Origin: JACDAN01 sp963834825
GTDB lineage: Bacteria > Actinomycetota > Thermoleophilia > Gaiellales > Gaiellaceae
NCBI GenBank assembly: GCA_963834825.1
Contig: CAWICZ010000015.1
Location: 1 to 64,000, forward strand
DNA: 64,000 nt
Reading direction: 5' to 3'
Shown here: in pieces, positions 36,785-45,721 of the stretch
Position numbering within the stretch: the stretch's first letter is position 1
Layout: each line of letters begins with the position of its first letter
The notes under the pieces: model-generated
What the model was told of the DNA's origin: nothing
Database searches by the model: none
The model's input: only the letters and a program-made list of their open reading frames with translations
Translations under genes and position numbers: made by a program

Positions 36785-37740
36785 TCGAGAGGCAGATGCT
36801 CACCGAGCCACTCGACCAGCGTGGCAATCGCCTCGGGAACGAAGGGCGCCTGGTCGTAGAGCTCCACGTGGTTCGAGGTCTCGATCCAGCGGAGCTGCTT
36901 GGGCTCGCCGGCCCGGTCGTAGACCTCCTGCGCGTAGCGCGGCGGTAGCAGGACGTCAGTCGTCCCGTGGATCACCAGCAGGGGGCGCGGAGCGACGAGG
37001 TGGGCGCGCGCCAGGACGTTCCACCCGACGATGTGCTCCATCGACGCCACGGTGAGCCGGTTCTCCCAGTTCGGCGCCTCAGTCGCGTGGGCGCGACTGT
37101 AGTACTCGTACGCCTCCTCCACGGGCATCGCCGACGGCGCGTAGTCGGGCGGGCCGGCAATCGCCGGCATGTACTGAAGCTCCCCGCTCTCGTACTGGCG
37201 TTGCCGCGCCGCGTTGAGCATCTGGAGGTAGCCGGCAAACCCTTCCTCACCGAGGAAGTCGCGGTAGGTATCGGTGATGTTGTAGGCGCCGGCGACGATT
37301 GCGAGCGCCTTGACGCGCAGGTCCATCGACGCGACCGCGAGCGCGTAGCCGGCACCCATGCAGACGCAGCAGAGCCCGAGCCGATCTGGGTCGACATCGT
37401 CGCGCGTCAGCAAGTAGCTGACCGCGTTCTTCAGGTCCTCGACCTGTTCGGCCGTGTCCAGATGCTGGCGCGGCTCTCCCGCGCTTTCGCCGAAGTTGCG
37501 GTTGTCGAACGTCAGGACCGTGTAGCCGGCCGCGGCTAGTGGGGCCGCGTAGTGCGGAACCGTTTCCTCCTTCACCGAGGTCATCGGTCCCGCCATCACC
37601 AGGGCCGCCGTACGTTGCCCGGGGCGCGCGTCGGGCGGTCGATACACATGTCCGGCGAGCGCGAGCCCGTCACTCGAAAAGCGAACGCTCTCGCGGACGC
37701 CCGGGTCGACTTTGGGAAGGACATTCAGCTGCGTAGCCAT
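36763..37740 (-). CDS. Alpha/beta hydrolase (YcjY/dienelactone-hydrolase-like) with Cys at the nucleophile elbow
   Basis: A 325-residue cytoplasmic hydrolase. The oxyanion-side strand reads ALVMAGPMTSVKEETVPHYA and the nucleophile elbow LCCVCMGAGYALA has Cys in place of the usual Ser. The acid lies around HGTTDVLLPPRYAQ and the catalytic His in TSNHVELYDQ. A helical cap sits between. These enzymes cleave esters or lactones; Cys nucleophiles are known from dienelactone hydrolases. GAGGAG precedes ATG 37740. It is divergent from a LysR regulator, the classic arrangement for a regulator and its target. Confidence 0.85.
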   Translation of the reverse strand: MATQLNVLPKVDPGVRESVRFSSDGLALAGHVYRPPDARPGQRTAALVMAGPMTSVKEETVPHYAAPLAAAGYTVLTFDNRNFGESAGEPRQHLDTAEQVEDLKNAVSYLLTRDDVDPDRLGLCCVCMGAGYALAVASMDLRVKALAIVAGAYNITDTYRDFLGEEGFAGYLQMLNAARQRQYESGELQYMPAIAGPPDYAPSAMPVEEAYEYYSRAHATEAPNWENRLTVASMEHIVGWNVLARAHLVAPRPLLVIHGTTDVLLPPRYAQEVYDRAGEPKQLRWIETSNHVELYDQAPFVPEAIATLVEWLGEHLPLDQARVPA

Positions 37741-37824
37741 CGGGATCTCCTCGTCGGGGTTACTCGATCCACGGTAGGCGCGCGCCGAAGGGCTGAGCCA
37801 GACATCTTGATATAGCTGTTGGTT

Positions 37825-38742
37825 ATGGACGTGCATCTCCGCAACCTTCGCTACTTCGTCGCGGTAGCCGAGGAGTTGCACTTCTCGCGCGCCGCCGAGC
37901 GCCTGCACGTCTCCCAGCCCGCTCTCTCCAAACAGATTCGCCAGCTCGAACGGCAGCTTCGCTTCGAGCTCTTCCGCCGCGACCGGCGACGCGTCGAGCT
38001 CACCGCGGCCGGGGAGGCGCTGCTCCCCACGGCCCGCGCGCTCCTCGCTGCCTGGGAGGCGTCCCTTCGCGAGGCGAGCGCGCGGGCAACGGAGGAGGGA
38101 AAGCTGCTGCGCGTCGGCTTTCAGACGAGTGTCGGGGGCGGGCTCTACCAGGACATCGCCGCCCGTTTTGTCGAGTCCCATCCCGACTGGCGGCTGGAGC
38201 TGCGCCTGCACGATTGGTCAGACCCGACCAGCGGCCTGCTCGATCGAAGCGCCGATGTCGCGTTTCTCTGGCTCCCGACCGGGGCGGATGACGCGATCGA
38301 GGTCGAGCCGATCCGCAGCGAGCGTAGGTTCGTCGCGCTCCCCGCAGGGCATCGGCTTGCCCGGCGGAGGGCGTTGCAGCTGGCTGATCTCCTCGACGAG
38401 CCGTTCGTCGCGCTGCCCGAAGAGGCCGGACCGCTTCGCGACTACTGGCTCGCGGTCGACGAGCGGGCCGGCCGGCCGGCCCGAATCGGTGCCGAGGCGG
38501 CGACGCCGGACGAGACCTTCGAGGCCGTCGCGTCCGGCCACGGTGTTCACCTCATCGCCGAGGGAAACGCAGCCGTCTACGCGCGGCCCGGCATCGTCTA
38601 CCGCCCGGTGATCGATCTGGAGCCGTGCCAACTCGCCGTCGCCTGGCGACGAGACGACCGACGTGCCGCAGTGCGTGATCTCGTCAGCGCCGCCGTCGAC
38701 GTCGCGGCGTTGAGCCACGCACAGGCGCGGCAGGCCGGCTGA
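37825..38742 (+). CDS. LysR-family transcriptional regulator
   Basis: A 305-residue regulator: N-terminal winged HTH (LRNLRYFVAVAEELHFSRAA, LHVSQPALSKQIRQLERQLR) and a C-terminal substrate-binding domain of two lobes (LLRVGFQTSVGGGLYQDIAA onward). It probably activates the divergent hydrolase on binding a small inducer. ATG 37825 is favoured over the TTG two codons before. TATAGC at 37811-37816 could be a -10 box placing the RNA start almost at the ATG. The 84-bp intergenic region must contain the operator. Confidence 0.92.
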   Translation: MDVHLRNLRYFVAVAEELHFSRAAERLHVSQPALSKQIRQLERQLRFELFRRDRRRVELTAAGEALLPTARALLAAWEASLREASARATEEGKLLRVGFQTSVGGGLYQDIAARFVESHPDWRLELRLHDWSDPTSGLLDRSADVAFLWLPTGADDAIEVEPIRSERRFVALPAGHRLARRRALQLADLLDEPFVALPEEAGPLRDYWLAVDERAGRPARIGAEAATPDETFEAVASGHGVHLIAEGNAAVYARPGIVYRPVIDLEPCQLAVAWRRDDRRAAVRDLVSAAVDVAALSHAQARQAG

Positions 38743-38775
38743 AGCGAGAGAGGTAAATCCGGCTATCGTCGCGGT

Positions 38776-39702
38776 GTGAGGAACGGCCTCGCGATTGCCT
38801 GTCTGGCCGTCCTGCTCGGGGCGGGCCTGGCGGGTGCAGCCTCGCCGCGCTGGCGGTCGGCCGCGCCGGTTCCGATTCCGAGGACCGAGGTTTCGGCCGC
38901 CGTCTTCGGCCGAGAGATCGGCGTGGTCGGCGGCTTCCTGGCCAGCGGTGCGAACTCGAGCCGCGCCGACGCCTACTCGCCGGCCCGCAACCGCTGGCGC
39001 CGGCTCCCCAACCTGCCGGTCCGCGTCGATCACGCGATGGCGGTGGGGCGAGGGAACGAGCTCATCGTCGTCGGCGGCTACGGGCCCGGCGGACCGCGCG
39101 CCTCGGCGTTCGTCCTCCGCAACGGGCGCTGGAGGACCTTGCCCTCGATGCCCGCGCCGCGCGCCGCGGCCGGCGCCGCAGTCGTGGGCGGGAAGCTCTA
39201 TGTCGTCGGCGGCGTCGAGGGGCCCGGACGCCTCGCCCAGGATGCGTTCGCCTACGACTTCGGCACCGGACGCTGGTCGCTGATCGCAGGGCCGAGGCCG
39301 CGCGAGCATCTCGGAGCGGCAGGGCTCGGCGGTCGGGTCTACGCGGTCGCCGGGCGGACTGCCGGCCTCGACACGAACCTCGACATCGTCGAGGCCTATG
39401 AGCCCGCGGGGAACCGCTGGCGCGCGATCCCGCGCGTCCCGGCGACACGTGGCGGGACCGCCGCCGCGGCTGTCGCCGGCCGGCTGGTCTCGGTGGGCGG
39501 CGAGGAGCCCGCCGGAACGATCCGCACCGTCTTCGCCTACAACCCGGCTACCCGCCGCTGGGGGCGGCTACCCGACCTTCCGCGGCCGGTTCACGGACTG
39601 GGGCTGGTCGGGTACCGCGGACGGGCCTTCGCGCTCGCCGGCGGCCCGCAACCGGGCCTCACCGTCTCTGGCGCGAATCAGACGCTACGCGTCGGGCCGT
39701 AG
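38776..39702 (+). CDS. Secreted kelch-repeat beta-propeller protein
   Basis: A 308-residue exported protein: signal peptide (MRNGLAIACLAVLLGAGLAGAA) and about six kelch repeats, each with a GG pair and spaced Tyr/Trp (IGVVGGFL...NRWRRLPNLP, LYVVGGVEG...GRWSLIAGPR, VYAVAGRTA...NRWRAIPRVP). The propeller fills nearly the whole protein, so it is a single-domain binder or a sugar-oxidase-like fold without an attached catalytic domain. The start is GTG 38776. It lies 33 bp after the LysR gene but shows no functional link. Its 3' end overlaps a convergent small gene by 18 bp. Confidence 0.85.
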   Translation: MRNGLAIACLAVLLGAGLAGAASPRWRSAAPVPIPRTEVSAAVFGREIGVVGGFLASGANSSRADAYSPARNRWRRLPNLPVRVDHAMAVGRGNELIVVGGYGPGGPRASAFVLRNGRWRTLPSMPAPRAAAGAAVVGGKLYVVGGVEGPGRLAQDAFAYDFGTGRWSLIAGPRPREHLGAAGLGGRVYAVAGRTAGLDTNLDIVEAYEPAGNRWRAIPRVPATRGGTAAAAVAGRLVSVGGEEPAGTIRTVFAYNPATRRWGRLPDLPRPVHGLGLVGYRGRAFALAGGPQPGLTVSGANQTLRVGP

Positions 39703-39966
39703 GCCGCTCGCGACTTCACGCCGGCCGTCGCGCTGGTAGACGACGTCGACCGAGTCGTGCTTCCGGTAGGTGCCGGCGACGCCGAGGAGCATGCTCGTCC
39801 AGCGGACGGTGCCGAGCTTGCCCTCTTGGGCCAGCGGGCGGTGGAAGACGAGCGTCCGCCCCTGCACTCGGTAGTCCCTGCCCGCCTCCTGGCGCACGCC
39901 GTTGACGTACACCTCGAACTGCTCCGGCACGTCGGCAGGAAGCTCGACCCGGGATTCAGCGCCCAT
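39685..39966 (-). CDS. Conserved small beta-rich protein (93 aa), function unknown
   Basis: A 93-residue protein without signal peptide or TM helix. It reads DVPEQFEVYVNGVRQEAGRD, VQGRTLVFHRPLAQEGKLGT and GTYRKHDSVDVVYQRDGRRE. The alternating hydrophobic pattern and the VYVNG-type turn suggest a small beta-sandwich such as a phage-tail or adhesin-like module, but I cannot assign a family. It stands opposite the cytochrome oxidase operon, 57 bp from coxB. Confidence 0.65.
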   Translation of the reverse strand: MGAESRVELPADVPEQFEVYVNGVRQEAGRDYRVQGRTLVFHRPLAQEGKLGTVRWTSMLLGVAGTYRKHDSVDVVYQRDGRREVASGLRPDA

Positions 39967-40023
39967 GAGGCAGGCGTCTCGATGTGGCTATGCCGGAGGG
40001 CACCCTCGTAGAATGCCGAAGCC

Positions 40024-40956
40024 TTGGGCATTGCCGCTCTGCTCGCCGCTACGGGCCTGACACCCGTCGAGCCCGACTCGCCGAACACCGAAGACATCGC
40101 GGATCTCTTTTGGTTCGTCAGCTTCTGGGCGGCGATCGTCCTGCTCGCCGTCGCAATTCCGCTCATCTACTTCATCTGGCGCTACCGCAGCCGCGGCCGC
40201 CCGCGCACCGTCGAGGGCCCGCAGGTCCACGGGAGCACTCGCCTCGAGATCGCCTGGACGGTCGTGCCCGTCGTCATCCTGCTGATCGTCGCGAGCTACA
40301 CGTTCTACAAGCTGCCCGGGATCACGCTCGAGGCCGCGGCGGGCGAGCAGCCGCTGGAGGTGGTCGTGGAGGGGCGCCAGTTCTACTGGCAGTACCGCTA
40401 CCCCAACGGCGTGATCGCGATCGACACGCTCCGGGCGCCCGCCGACCGGCTCGTCGAGCTCAAGGTCACGGCGCCCGCAAGCGACGTCATCCACAGCTAC
40501 TGGGTCCCCAACCTGTTCGCGAAGGTCGATGCGATCCCCGGCAGAGTTGTCAACACAGCGTTCCGTAGCCGGCCCGGAATCTACCGAGGCCAGTGCGCGG
40601 AGTTCTGTGGCATCCAGCACGCCGAGATGTTCGGCGAGATCGAGGTCCTGCCCGCGGACGAGTTCGACGCCTGGCTGGAGCAGGAGGCTCGCGCGCAAGA
40701 GACCGGAGAATCCGACCTCGGTGAACAGATCTTCAACGGCGCCTGCGCCAAGTGTCACGGCGACCAGGGCCAGGGCCTGATCGGCCCCGGGTTCAGCGCG
40801 ACCACCGTTTCGAACGCGGCGTCGGTCGCCGAGATCGTCCGGAACGGGCGAGGCCGGATGCCCGTCGTCGGCGAAGAGTGGTCCGACCAGCAGATGAAGG
40901 CGTTGACCGACTACCTCGCGCAGCGCTTCGGCCAGGAGGGCGGCAGTGGCGGTTAG
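40024..40956 (+). CDS. coxB: Cytochrome c oxidase subunit II with C-terminal cytochrome c domain
   Basis: A 310-residue subunit. Two TM helices (LFWFVSFWAAIVLLAVAIPLIYF; IAWTVVPVVILLIVASYTFY) precede the extracytoplasmic CuA domain, whose ligands are in RGQCAEFCGIQHAEMF together with HSYWVPNLFAKVDAIP. A class I cytochrome c domain is fused at the end (CAKCHG, later GRMPVVGEEW with the likely Met ligand), so this is a caa3-type subunit. A stop codon upstream forces a start at or after 40012; TTG 40024 is the best choice. It overlaps coxA by 11 bp. Confidence 0.93.
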   Translation: MGIAALLAATGLTPVEPDSPNTEDIADLFWFVSFWAAIVLLAVAIPLIYFIWRYRSRGRPRTVEGPQVHGSTRLEIAWTVVPVVILLIVASYTFYKLPGITLEAAAGEQPLEVVVEGRQFYWQYRYPNGVIAIDTLRAPADRLVELKVTAPASDVIHSYWVPNLFAKVDAIPGRVVNTAFRSRPGIYRGQCAEFCGIQHAEMFGEIEVLPADEFDAWLEQEARAQETGESDLGEQIFNGACAKCHGDQGQGLIGPGFSATTVSNAASVAEIVRNGRGRMPVVGEEWSDQQMKALTDYLAQRFGQEGGSGG

Positions 40957-42580
40957 GACCGAAGCGCCGACCTACCCGGTGCCCTGGTACCGCGGCCGTT
41001 TCGCCAGCTGGGTCACGACCGTCGACCACAAGCGGATCGGGATCCTCTACATCCTCACGTGCCTCGTCTTCTTCCTCGCCGGCGGCGTGATGGCGCTCCT
41101 GATCCGGACCCAGCTCGCCCAGCCGGACATGTCCGTGGTCACGAAGGACTCCTACAACGAGCTGTTCACGATGCACGGCACGACGATGATCTTCCTCGTC
41201 GTCGTCCCGATCTTCGCCGGGTTCGCGAACTTCATGGTGCCGTTGATGATCGGCGCCCGGGACATGGCCTTCCCGCGGCTGAACGCGCTCTCTTACTGGC
41301 TCTTTCTCTTCGGCGGGATCGTGCTGCTCGGCAGCTTCTTCGCCGCCGATGGGGCGGCCCGCACCGGCTGGACGGGCTACCCGCCGCTGTCGGCCGACGT
41401 CTCCGGGAACGGGCAGGACCTGTGGATCGTCGGCCTCCACATCCTCTCGCTGTCCTCCCTCTTTGGCGCGATCAACTTCCTGGCCACGATCCACAACATG
41501 CGGACGGCGGGGATGACCTGGATGCGGCTACCGCTCTTCGTCTGGTCGATCGAGATCTACTCGGCCCTGCTCGTCGTCGTGCTCCCGGCCCTCTCCGCCG
41601 GCCTGACCATGCTGCTCCTCGACCGGCAGGGCTGGACGCACTTCTTCCTTCCCGACGAGGGCGGCGACGCCGTCCTCTACCAGCACGTCTTCTGGTTCTT
41701 CGGGCACCCGGAGGTCTACGTGATGATCCTGCCGGCGATGGGGATCGTCTCGGAGGTGATCCCGGTCTTCGCCCGCAAGCCGATCTTCGGCTACAAAGCG
41801 ATCGCCTTCTCGACCGTCGCGATCGGGTTCTACTCGCTGCTCGTCTGGGCCCACCACATGTTCACGGTGGGCCTGCCGATCGGGCTCCAGATCTGGTTCA
41901 TGATCGCCTCGCTGACGATCGCCGTCCCCACCGGCGTGAAGATCTTCAACTGGCTGGCGACGACGTGGCGCGGCAACCTGATCTTCGACACGGCGATGCT
42001 CTGGGCGCTCGGCTTCGTCGGGGTGTTCACGATCGGCGGCCTGTCGGGGATCTACGCCGCCGTCTTCCCGTTCGACTGGCAGGTCCACGACACGTACTTC
42101 ATCGTCGCGCACCTGCACTACGTGCTCTTCGGCGGGTCGGTCTTCGGGATCTTCGCCGCGCTCTACTACTGGTGGCCGAAGATGTTCGGCCGGTACCTGA
42201 ACGAGACCCTCGGCAAGTGGCACTTCTGGCTGGTCTTCGTCGGCTTCAACCTGACGTTCTTCCCGCAGCACTTCCTCGGCCTGGACGGGATGCCGCGCCG
42301 CGTGTACTCCTACCGGGACGATGACCTCTGGACGGCCTACAACCTGATCTCGACGCTGGGCTCCTACGTGATGGGCGTCGGAATCCTGGTCTTCATCGTC
42401 AACGTCTGGTGGTCCCGGCGTCGCAGCCCCCGCGCCGTCAACGATCCGTGGCTGGCGGACACGCTCGAGTGGTACACGACCTCGCCGCCGCCTCCGCACA
42501 ACTTCGACAAGGTTCCGTACGTGACGAGCGCGCGCCCCCTGCGCGACCTCCGCCGCCGGCTCGAGGAGCGAGGCGCGTGA
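40946..42580 (+). CDS. coxA: Cytochrome c oxidase subunit I
   Basis: A 544-residue 12-helix haem-copper oxidase subunit I. Visible ligands: low-spin haem His in FTMHGTTMIF; CuB His and the cross-linked Tyr in FGHPEVYVMILP; CuB His pair in VWAHHMFT; high-spin and low-spin haem His in HLHYVLFGG. The K-channel Tyr in HPEVY marks an A-family enzyme. It reduces O2 to water and pumps protons, ending the respiratory chain. The gene order coxB-coxA-ctaB is common in actinobacteria. The stop overlaps the ctaB start (GTGA). Confidence 0.96.
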   Translation: MAVRTEAPTYPVPWYRGRFASWVTTVDHKRIGILYILTCLVFFLAGGVMALLIRTQLAQPDMSVVTKDSYNELFTMHGTTMIFLVVVPIFAGFANFMVPLMIGARDMAFPRLNALSYWLFLFGGIVLLGSFFAADGAARTGWTGYPPLSADVSGNGQDLWIVGLHILSLSSLFGAINFLATIHNMRTAGMTWMRLPLFVWSIEIYSALLVVVLPALSAGLTMLLLDRQGWTHFFLPDEGGDAVLYQHVFWFFGHPEVYVMILPAMGIVSEVIPVFARKPIFGYKAIAFSTVAIGFYSLLVWAHHMFTVGLPIGLQIWFMIASLTIAVPTGVKIFNWLATTWRGNLIFDTAMLWALGFVGVFTIGGLSGIYAAVFPFDWQVHDTYFIVAHLHYVLFGGSVFGIFAALYYWWPKMFGRYLNETLGKWHFWLVFVGFNLTFFPQHFLGLDGMPRRVYSYRDDDLWTAYNLISTLGSYVMGVGILVFIVNVWWSRRRSPRAVNDPWLADTLEWYTTSPPPPHNFDKVPYVTSARPLRDLRRRLEERGA

Positions 42581-43752
42581 GCGCGGGGCCCTGGCTGCGG
42601 TTGTGCGGGCTCGGCGCGTCGGCGGCCGGCGTCCTCGCCGTCGTGAGCGGCGAGCTCGGGATCGCGCACCGCGTGCTCGTCGTCATCGCGGTGCCGCTGC
42701 TCGTCGCGCTCGTGCTCGGCGCCTGGTTCGCCCACCGGGAGGCCTTCGCCTTCGCCGCCTCCGGGCTCGTCCTCTTCCTCGGCGCCGTCGCCAGCTGGTG
42801 GTCGCCGTCCCTGCACCTCGCGCTCGCCGGCGCCGCCCTTGCAACGACCGTGGTCGCGACCGCGCGCCTCTACCGCGGGAGACGGCCGGCTCCCGTCTCC
42901 TGGCGCGACTACGTCGCGCTCACGAAGCCGCGGATCATGTCGCTGCTGCTCCTGACCGGCGCCGCCGGGATGTTCGTCGGCGCGCAGGGCGTCCCCGATC
43001 TCGGGCTCCTGGCTGCGACGATCGTCGGGCTCGGGCTCGCGTGCGGCGGCGCGAGCGCGCTCAATCACCTCCTCGACCGCGACATCGACCAGTCGATGGG
43101 ACGGACGGCCAAGCGGCCGGTGGCCGGCGGTCGCGTCAGCCCCGAGCTCGCGCTCGAGTTCGGCGTTGCGCTCTCGGCGCTCTCGTTCGTCTTGCTCGGC
43201 TCCGTCGTCAACGTCCTCGCAGCGGTACTCGCACTCGTCGGGAATCTCTTCTACGTGCTGGTCTACACCCGCTGGTTGAAGCGCTCGACGCCGCAGAACA
43301 TCGTCATCGGCGGAGCCGCCGGCGCGGTGCCCCCGCTCGTCGGCTGGGCTGCGGCGACCGGGAATCTCGCGCTGCCGGCGCTCTACCTGTTCCTGATCGT
43401 CTTCCTCTGGACGCCGCCGCACTTCTGGGCGCTCGCACTCTTGATCAAGCGCGACTACGAGGCCGCGAAGATCCCCATGCTCCCCGTCGTCCGCGGCGAT
43501 CGCGAGACCGCTCGCCAGATCGTCCTCTACACGGTGGCTCTCGTCGCCCTCACGCTCGTGCCCGTCCTGACCGGCACGTTCGGTGCGGTCTACCTCGCGG
43601 CCGCCGCCCTGCTCGGGGCGCAGTTCCTCCGCCTCGCGTGGTCGCTGAGGGTGGAGCTGACGCAGCGGCGGGCCGGCATCCTCTTCCACTACTCCCTCGC
43701 CTACCTCGCCCTGCTCTTCGTCGCCATGGCCGTCGACCCGATCGTGCTGTGA
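42577..43752 (+). CDS. ctaB: Protohaem IX farnesyltransferase (haem O synthase) with N-terminal membrane extension
   Basis: A 391-residue UbiA-family enzyme that adds a farnesyl group to haem B to make haem O for the oxidase. The first Asp-rich motif is NHLLDRDIDQSMGRTAKRP (~170) and the second region includes YTRWLKRSTPQNIVIGGAAGA and KRDYEAAKIPMLPVVRGD. The core of ~290 residues is preceded by about 95 residues with three or four extra hydrophobic helices (LVVIAVPLLVALVLGAWFAH, FAASGLVLFLGAVASWW), longer than E. coli CyoE. GTG 42577 overlaps the coxA stop. Confidence 0.94.
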   Translation: MSAGPWLRLCGLGASAAGVLAVVSGELGIAHRVLVVIAVPLLVALVLGAWFAHREAFAFAASGLVLFLGAVASWWSPSLHLALAGAALATTVVATARLYRGRRPAPVSWRDYVALTKPRIMSLLLLTGAAGMFVGAQGVPDLGLLAATIVGLGLACGGASALNHLLDRDIDQSMGRTAKRPVAGGRVSPELALEFGVALSALSFVLLGSVVNVLAAVLALVGNLFYVLVYTRWLKRSTPQNIVIGGAAGAVPPLVGWAAATGNLALPALYLFLIVFLWTPPHFWALALLIKRDYEAAKIPMLPVVRGDRETARQIVLYTVALVALTLVPVLTGTFGAVYLAAAALLGAQFLRLAWSLRVELTQRRAGILFHYSLAYLALLFVAMAVDPIVL

Positions 43753-43940
43753 CCGAGCCCGAGTCCTTCGCCGAGCCGCTGCCCGAGCCTCAGCACCCGG
43801 GCTACGTGGTCAAGCCCGTCGAGCCGGACGATGTGCTGGCCCACACCAACAACGTCTTCGGCCTCGCGCTCTTCGGCCTCTTCCTGCTGCTCCTCGCCGG
43901 CACGTTCCTGATCGCGTTCGTCTACCTGGAATTCTCGTAG
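43749..43940 (+). CDS. Small single-TM protein of the cytochrome oxidase operon
   Basis: A 63-residue protein with a Pro/Glu-rich cytoplasmic-looking N-terminus (FAEPLPEPQHPGYVVKPVEP) and one C-terminal helix (NVFGLALFGLFLLLLAGTFLIAFVYLEF). Its GTG overlaps the ctaB stop (GTGA), so it is made with the oxidase. Size and context fit a supernumerary or subunit IV-like oxidase subunit such as CtaF, although sequence alone cannot show this. Confidence 0.7.
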   Translation: MTEPESFAEPLPEPQHPGYVVKPVEPDDVLAHTNNVFGLALFGLFLLLLAGTFLIAFVYLEFS

Positions 43941-43954
43941 CGACGGAATCTTTC

Positions 43955-45036
43955 TTGCTCGGGTCGGAGGCGCCGCGAGACGGCGTTTCAGCTCGCGGTC
44001 AAGGATCTCTTCGACACCGCTGGGCTGACCACGACCTACGGATCGGTGGTCTTCGCCGATCATGTGCCGACGCGCTCGGCCGAGGCGGTGACATCTGCTC
44101 GAGTCGGCCGGGTACGTGGACGTCGGCAAGACGAACCTTCACGAGTTCGCCTACGGCGTCACGTCGCAGAACCCGCACTACGGCACCGTTCCGAATCCGA
44201 TCGCGCCGGGGCGGATCGCCGGCGGCTCGAGCGGTGGATCGGCGGCGGCGCTCGCCGCCGGGCTCGCGGAGGCCGCGCTCGGGACGGACTCGGGCGGGTC
44301 GATCCGCATCCCGGCCGCGTGCTGCGCCGTCGTCGGGCTGAAGCCGACGTTCGGCCTCGTCCCCCTAGACGGCGTTTTCCCGCTCGCGCCGACCTTCGAT
44401 CACGCAGGCCCGATGGCCCGGACGGTCGCCGACTGCGCCCGGATGATGGAGGCGCTCGTTCCGGGCTTCCGAATCACCGAGCTTGGTGACGTGAAGATCG
44501 GGCTCGCCTGGGCTGACCAGTGCGACCCCCTCGTCCGGGCGAGAGTCGAGGAGGCGGCGGCTGTCCTCGGGGCCCAATCGATCGAGTTCCCGCGTCCGGA
44601 CGAGGTCGACCCGATGTTCATGCGGGAGGTCGCCGACGTGCATCGCGACCTCTTTGCCGAGCACGCCGATTCCTACGGCGCGAACGTCCGGACGAAGATC
44701 GAGCGCTGCCTGACTGTGACGGACGCCGAGTACGAAGGGGCCGTGCAGCGCCGCTCCGAGTATCGCCGGCAGGCAGACGACGCGCTCGACGGCCTCGACC
44801 TCCTCCTCGTCCCCACGCTGCCCACCGTCCCCCCGCCGCGAGACGTGGACGAGCTCTCGGTGCGACGGTCGCTCATCCGCTTCACGCTTCCGTTCAACGC
44901 ACTCGGCTGGCCGGCGCTCGCGCTGCCTGGGGGCACCGCGGAGGAAGGCCTGCCCGCCTCGATTCAGCTCGTCGGCCGGCCCGGGGACGACGGGCTGGTG
45001 CTCGCCGCCGGCGCGGCGCTCGAGTCGGCGATGTGA
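43955..45036 (+). CDS. Amidase-signature enzyme, N-terminus shortened and frame broken twice
   Basis: The amidase signature core is clear: the catalytic Lys lies in LAVKDLFDTAGLTTTYGSVV, the cis-Ser in AGGSSGGSAAALAAGLA and the nucleophile Ser in GTDSGGSIRIPAACC, followed by GLKPTFGLVPLDGVFPLAPT. Such enzymes hydrolyse amide bonds. The usual ~60 residues before the Lys block are missing. The first codons (SEAPRDGVS) are in a different frame from LAVKDLF (break near 43990), and another break lies near 44092 (before LLESAGYVDVGKTNLHEFAY). After repair the product is ~360 residues, shorter than the common ~450-480. No clear start or ribosome binding site is visible. Confidence 0.75.
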
Positions 45037-45223
45037 GGAAACCCCAACAGACCTCCACGCAAACGCTCACGAATGAGGCGGTACGTTCACGGCAGCCCAG
45101 CGGTCAACGCCGGAAGAGGGTCGGGTCGATCCGTGTGAGGGGGCCGGGGGGCACTCCCGTTCGCCCTCCGTTCCTTCGACGCGAAGCTTCTCCGAGCCTT
45201 CGCTGGGTGGCACTGCGGCGTGC

Positions 45224-45249
45224 GGAGCGGGGACGGGACCCCCCGCTCC
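45224..45249. terminator. Bidirectional terminator hairpin between convergent genes
   Basis: GGAGCGGGG pairs with CCCCGCTCC (9 bp) around an 8-nt loop. It lies between the convergent amidase and STAS genes. The rest of the 232-bp gap shows no gene. Confidence 0.65.
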
Positions 45250-45268
45250 GACGTCTACGTGCTGACCC

Positions 45269-45664
45269 CTAGACGCCGGGCGGCTGCTCGTGGCGCGCGC
45301 CGTTGGAACGCGCGCCGAGCGCGGCGATTCCGTCCGCAAGCCGCGGCTCGATCGTGAAGAGACGATTGAGGCCGGTGGTCTCCAACGTGCGGCGGATGCG
45401 CACGTCATCGGTGACGAGCACCAGCTCGCCGCCGAGACCGATGAGTCGGTCGCGGTACCGGATCAGAACGCTGAGCAGCGTCGAGTCGACGAAGTTGACC
45501 TCGGTGAAATCGAGCACGACGGACGTTCCGCCGAGTCCGACGACGCCCTCGAGCGCTTGCTCCAGCGTGGGCGCGGTGTACATGTCGATCTCGCCGGCAG
45601 CACTGACGAGGAACGCATTCCCGCCGAGTTCTGCCGTGCGGACCTCGAATTCCAGCGCCGACAC
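45269..45664 (-). CDS. STAS-domain anti-sigma-factor antagonist
   Basis: A 131-residue STAS protein. LVSAAGEIDMYTAPTLEQAL and VVLDFTEVNFVDSTLLSVLI are the two hallmark stretches; Ser in FVDSTLL is the residue that partner kinases of the RsbW/SpoIIAB type phosphorylate. Unphosphorylated, such proteins bind an anti-sigma factor and release a sigma factor. No anti-sigma kinase is encoded nearby. It is read in the same direction as the two-component system, 57 bp further down. Confidence 0.88.
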   Translation of the reverse strand: MSALEFEVRTAELGGNAFLVSAAGEIDMYTAPTLEQALEGVVGLGGTSVVLDFTEVNFVDSTLLSVLIRYRDRLIGLGGELVLVTDDVRIRRTLETTGLNRLFTIEPRLADGIAALGARSNGARHEQPPGV

Positions 45665-45721
45665 ACGGCCAACGTAGGCGCCGGATCAAGAGCGTTGGAC
45701 CCACAATCCGTGGAGATTCAC

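Noticed and set aside
36763..38211. 482-residue version of the Cys hydrolase starting at 38211
   Set aside because: The extra N-terminus is antisense to the LysR gene; the ATG at 37740 has a good GAGGAG and gives the family's normal length.
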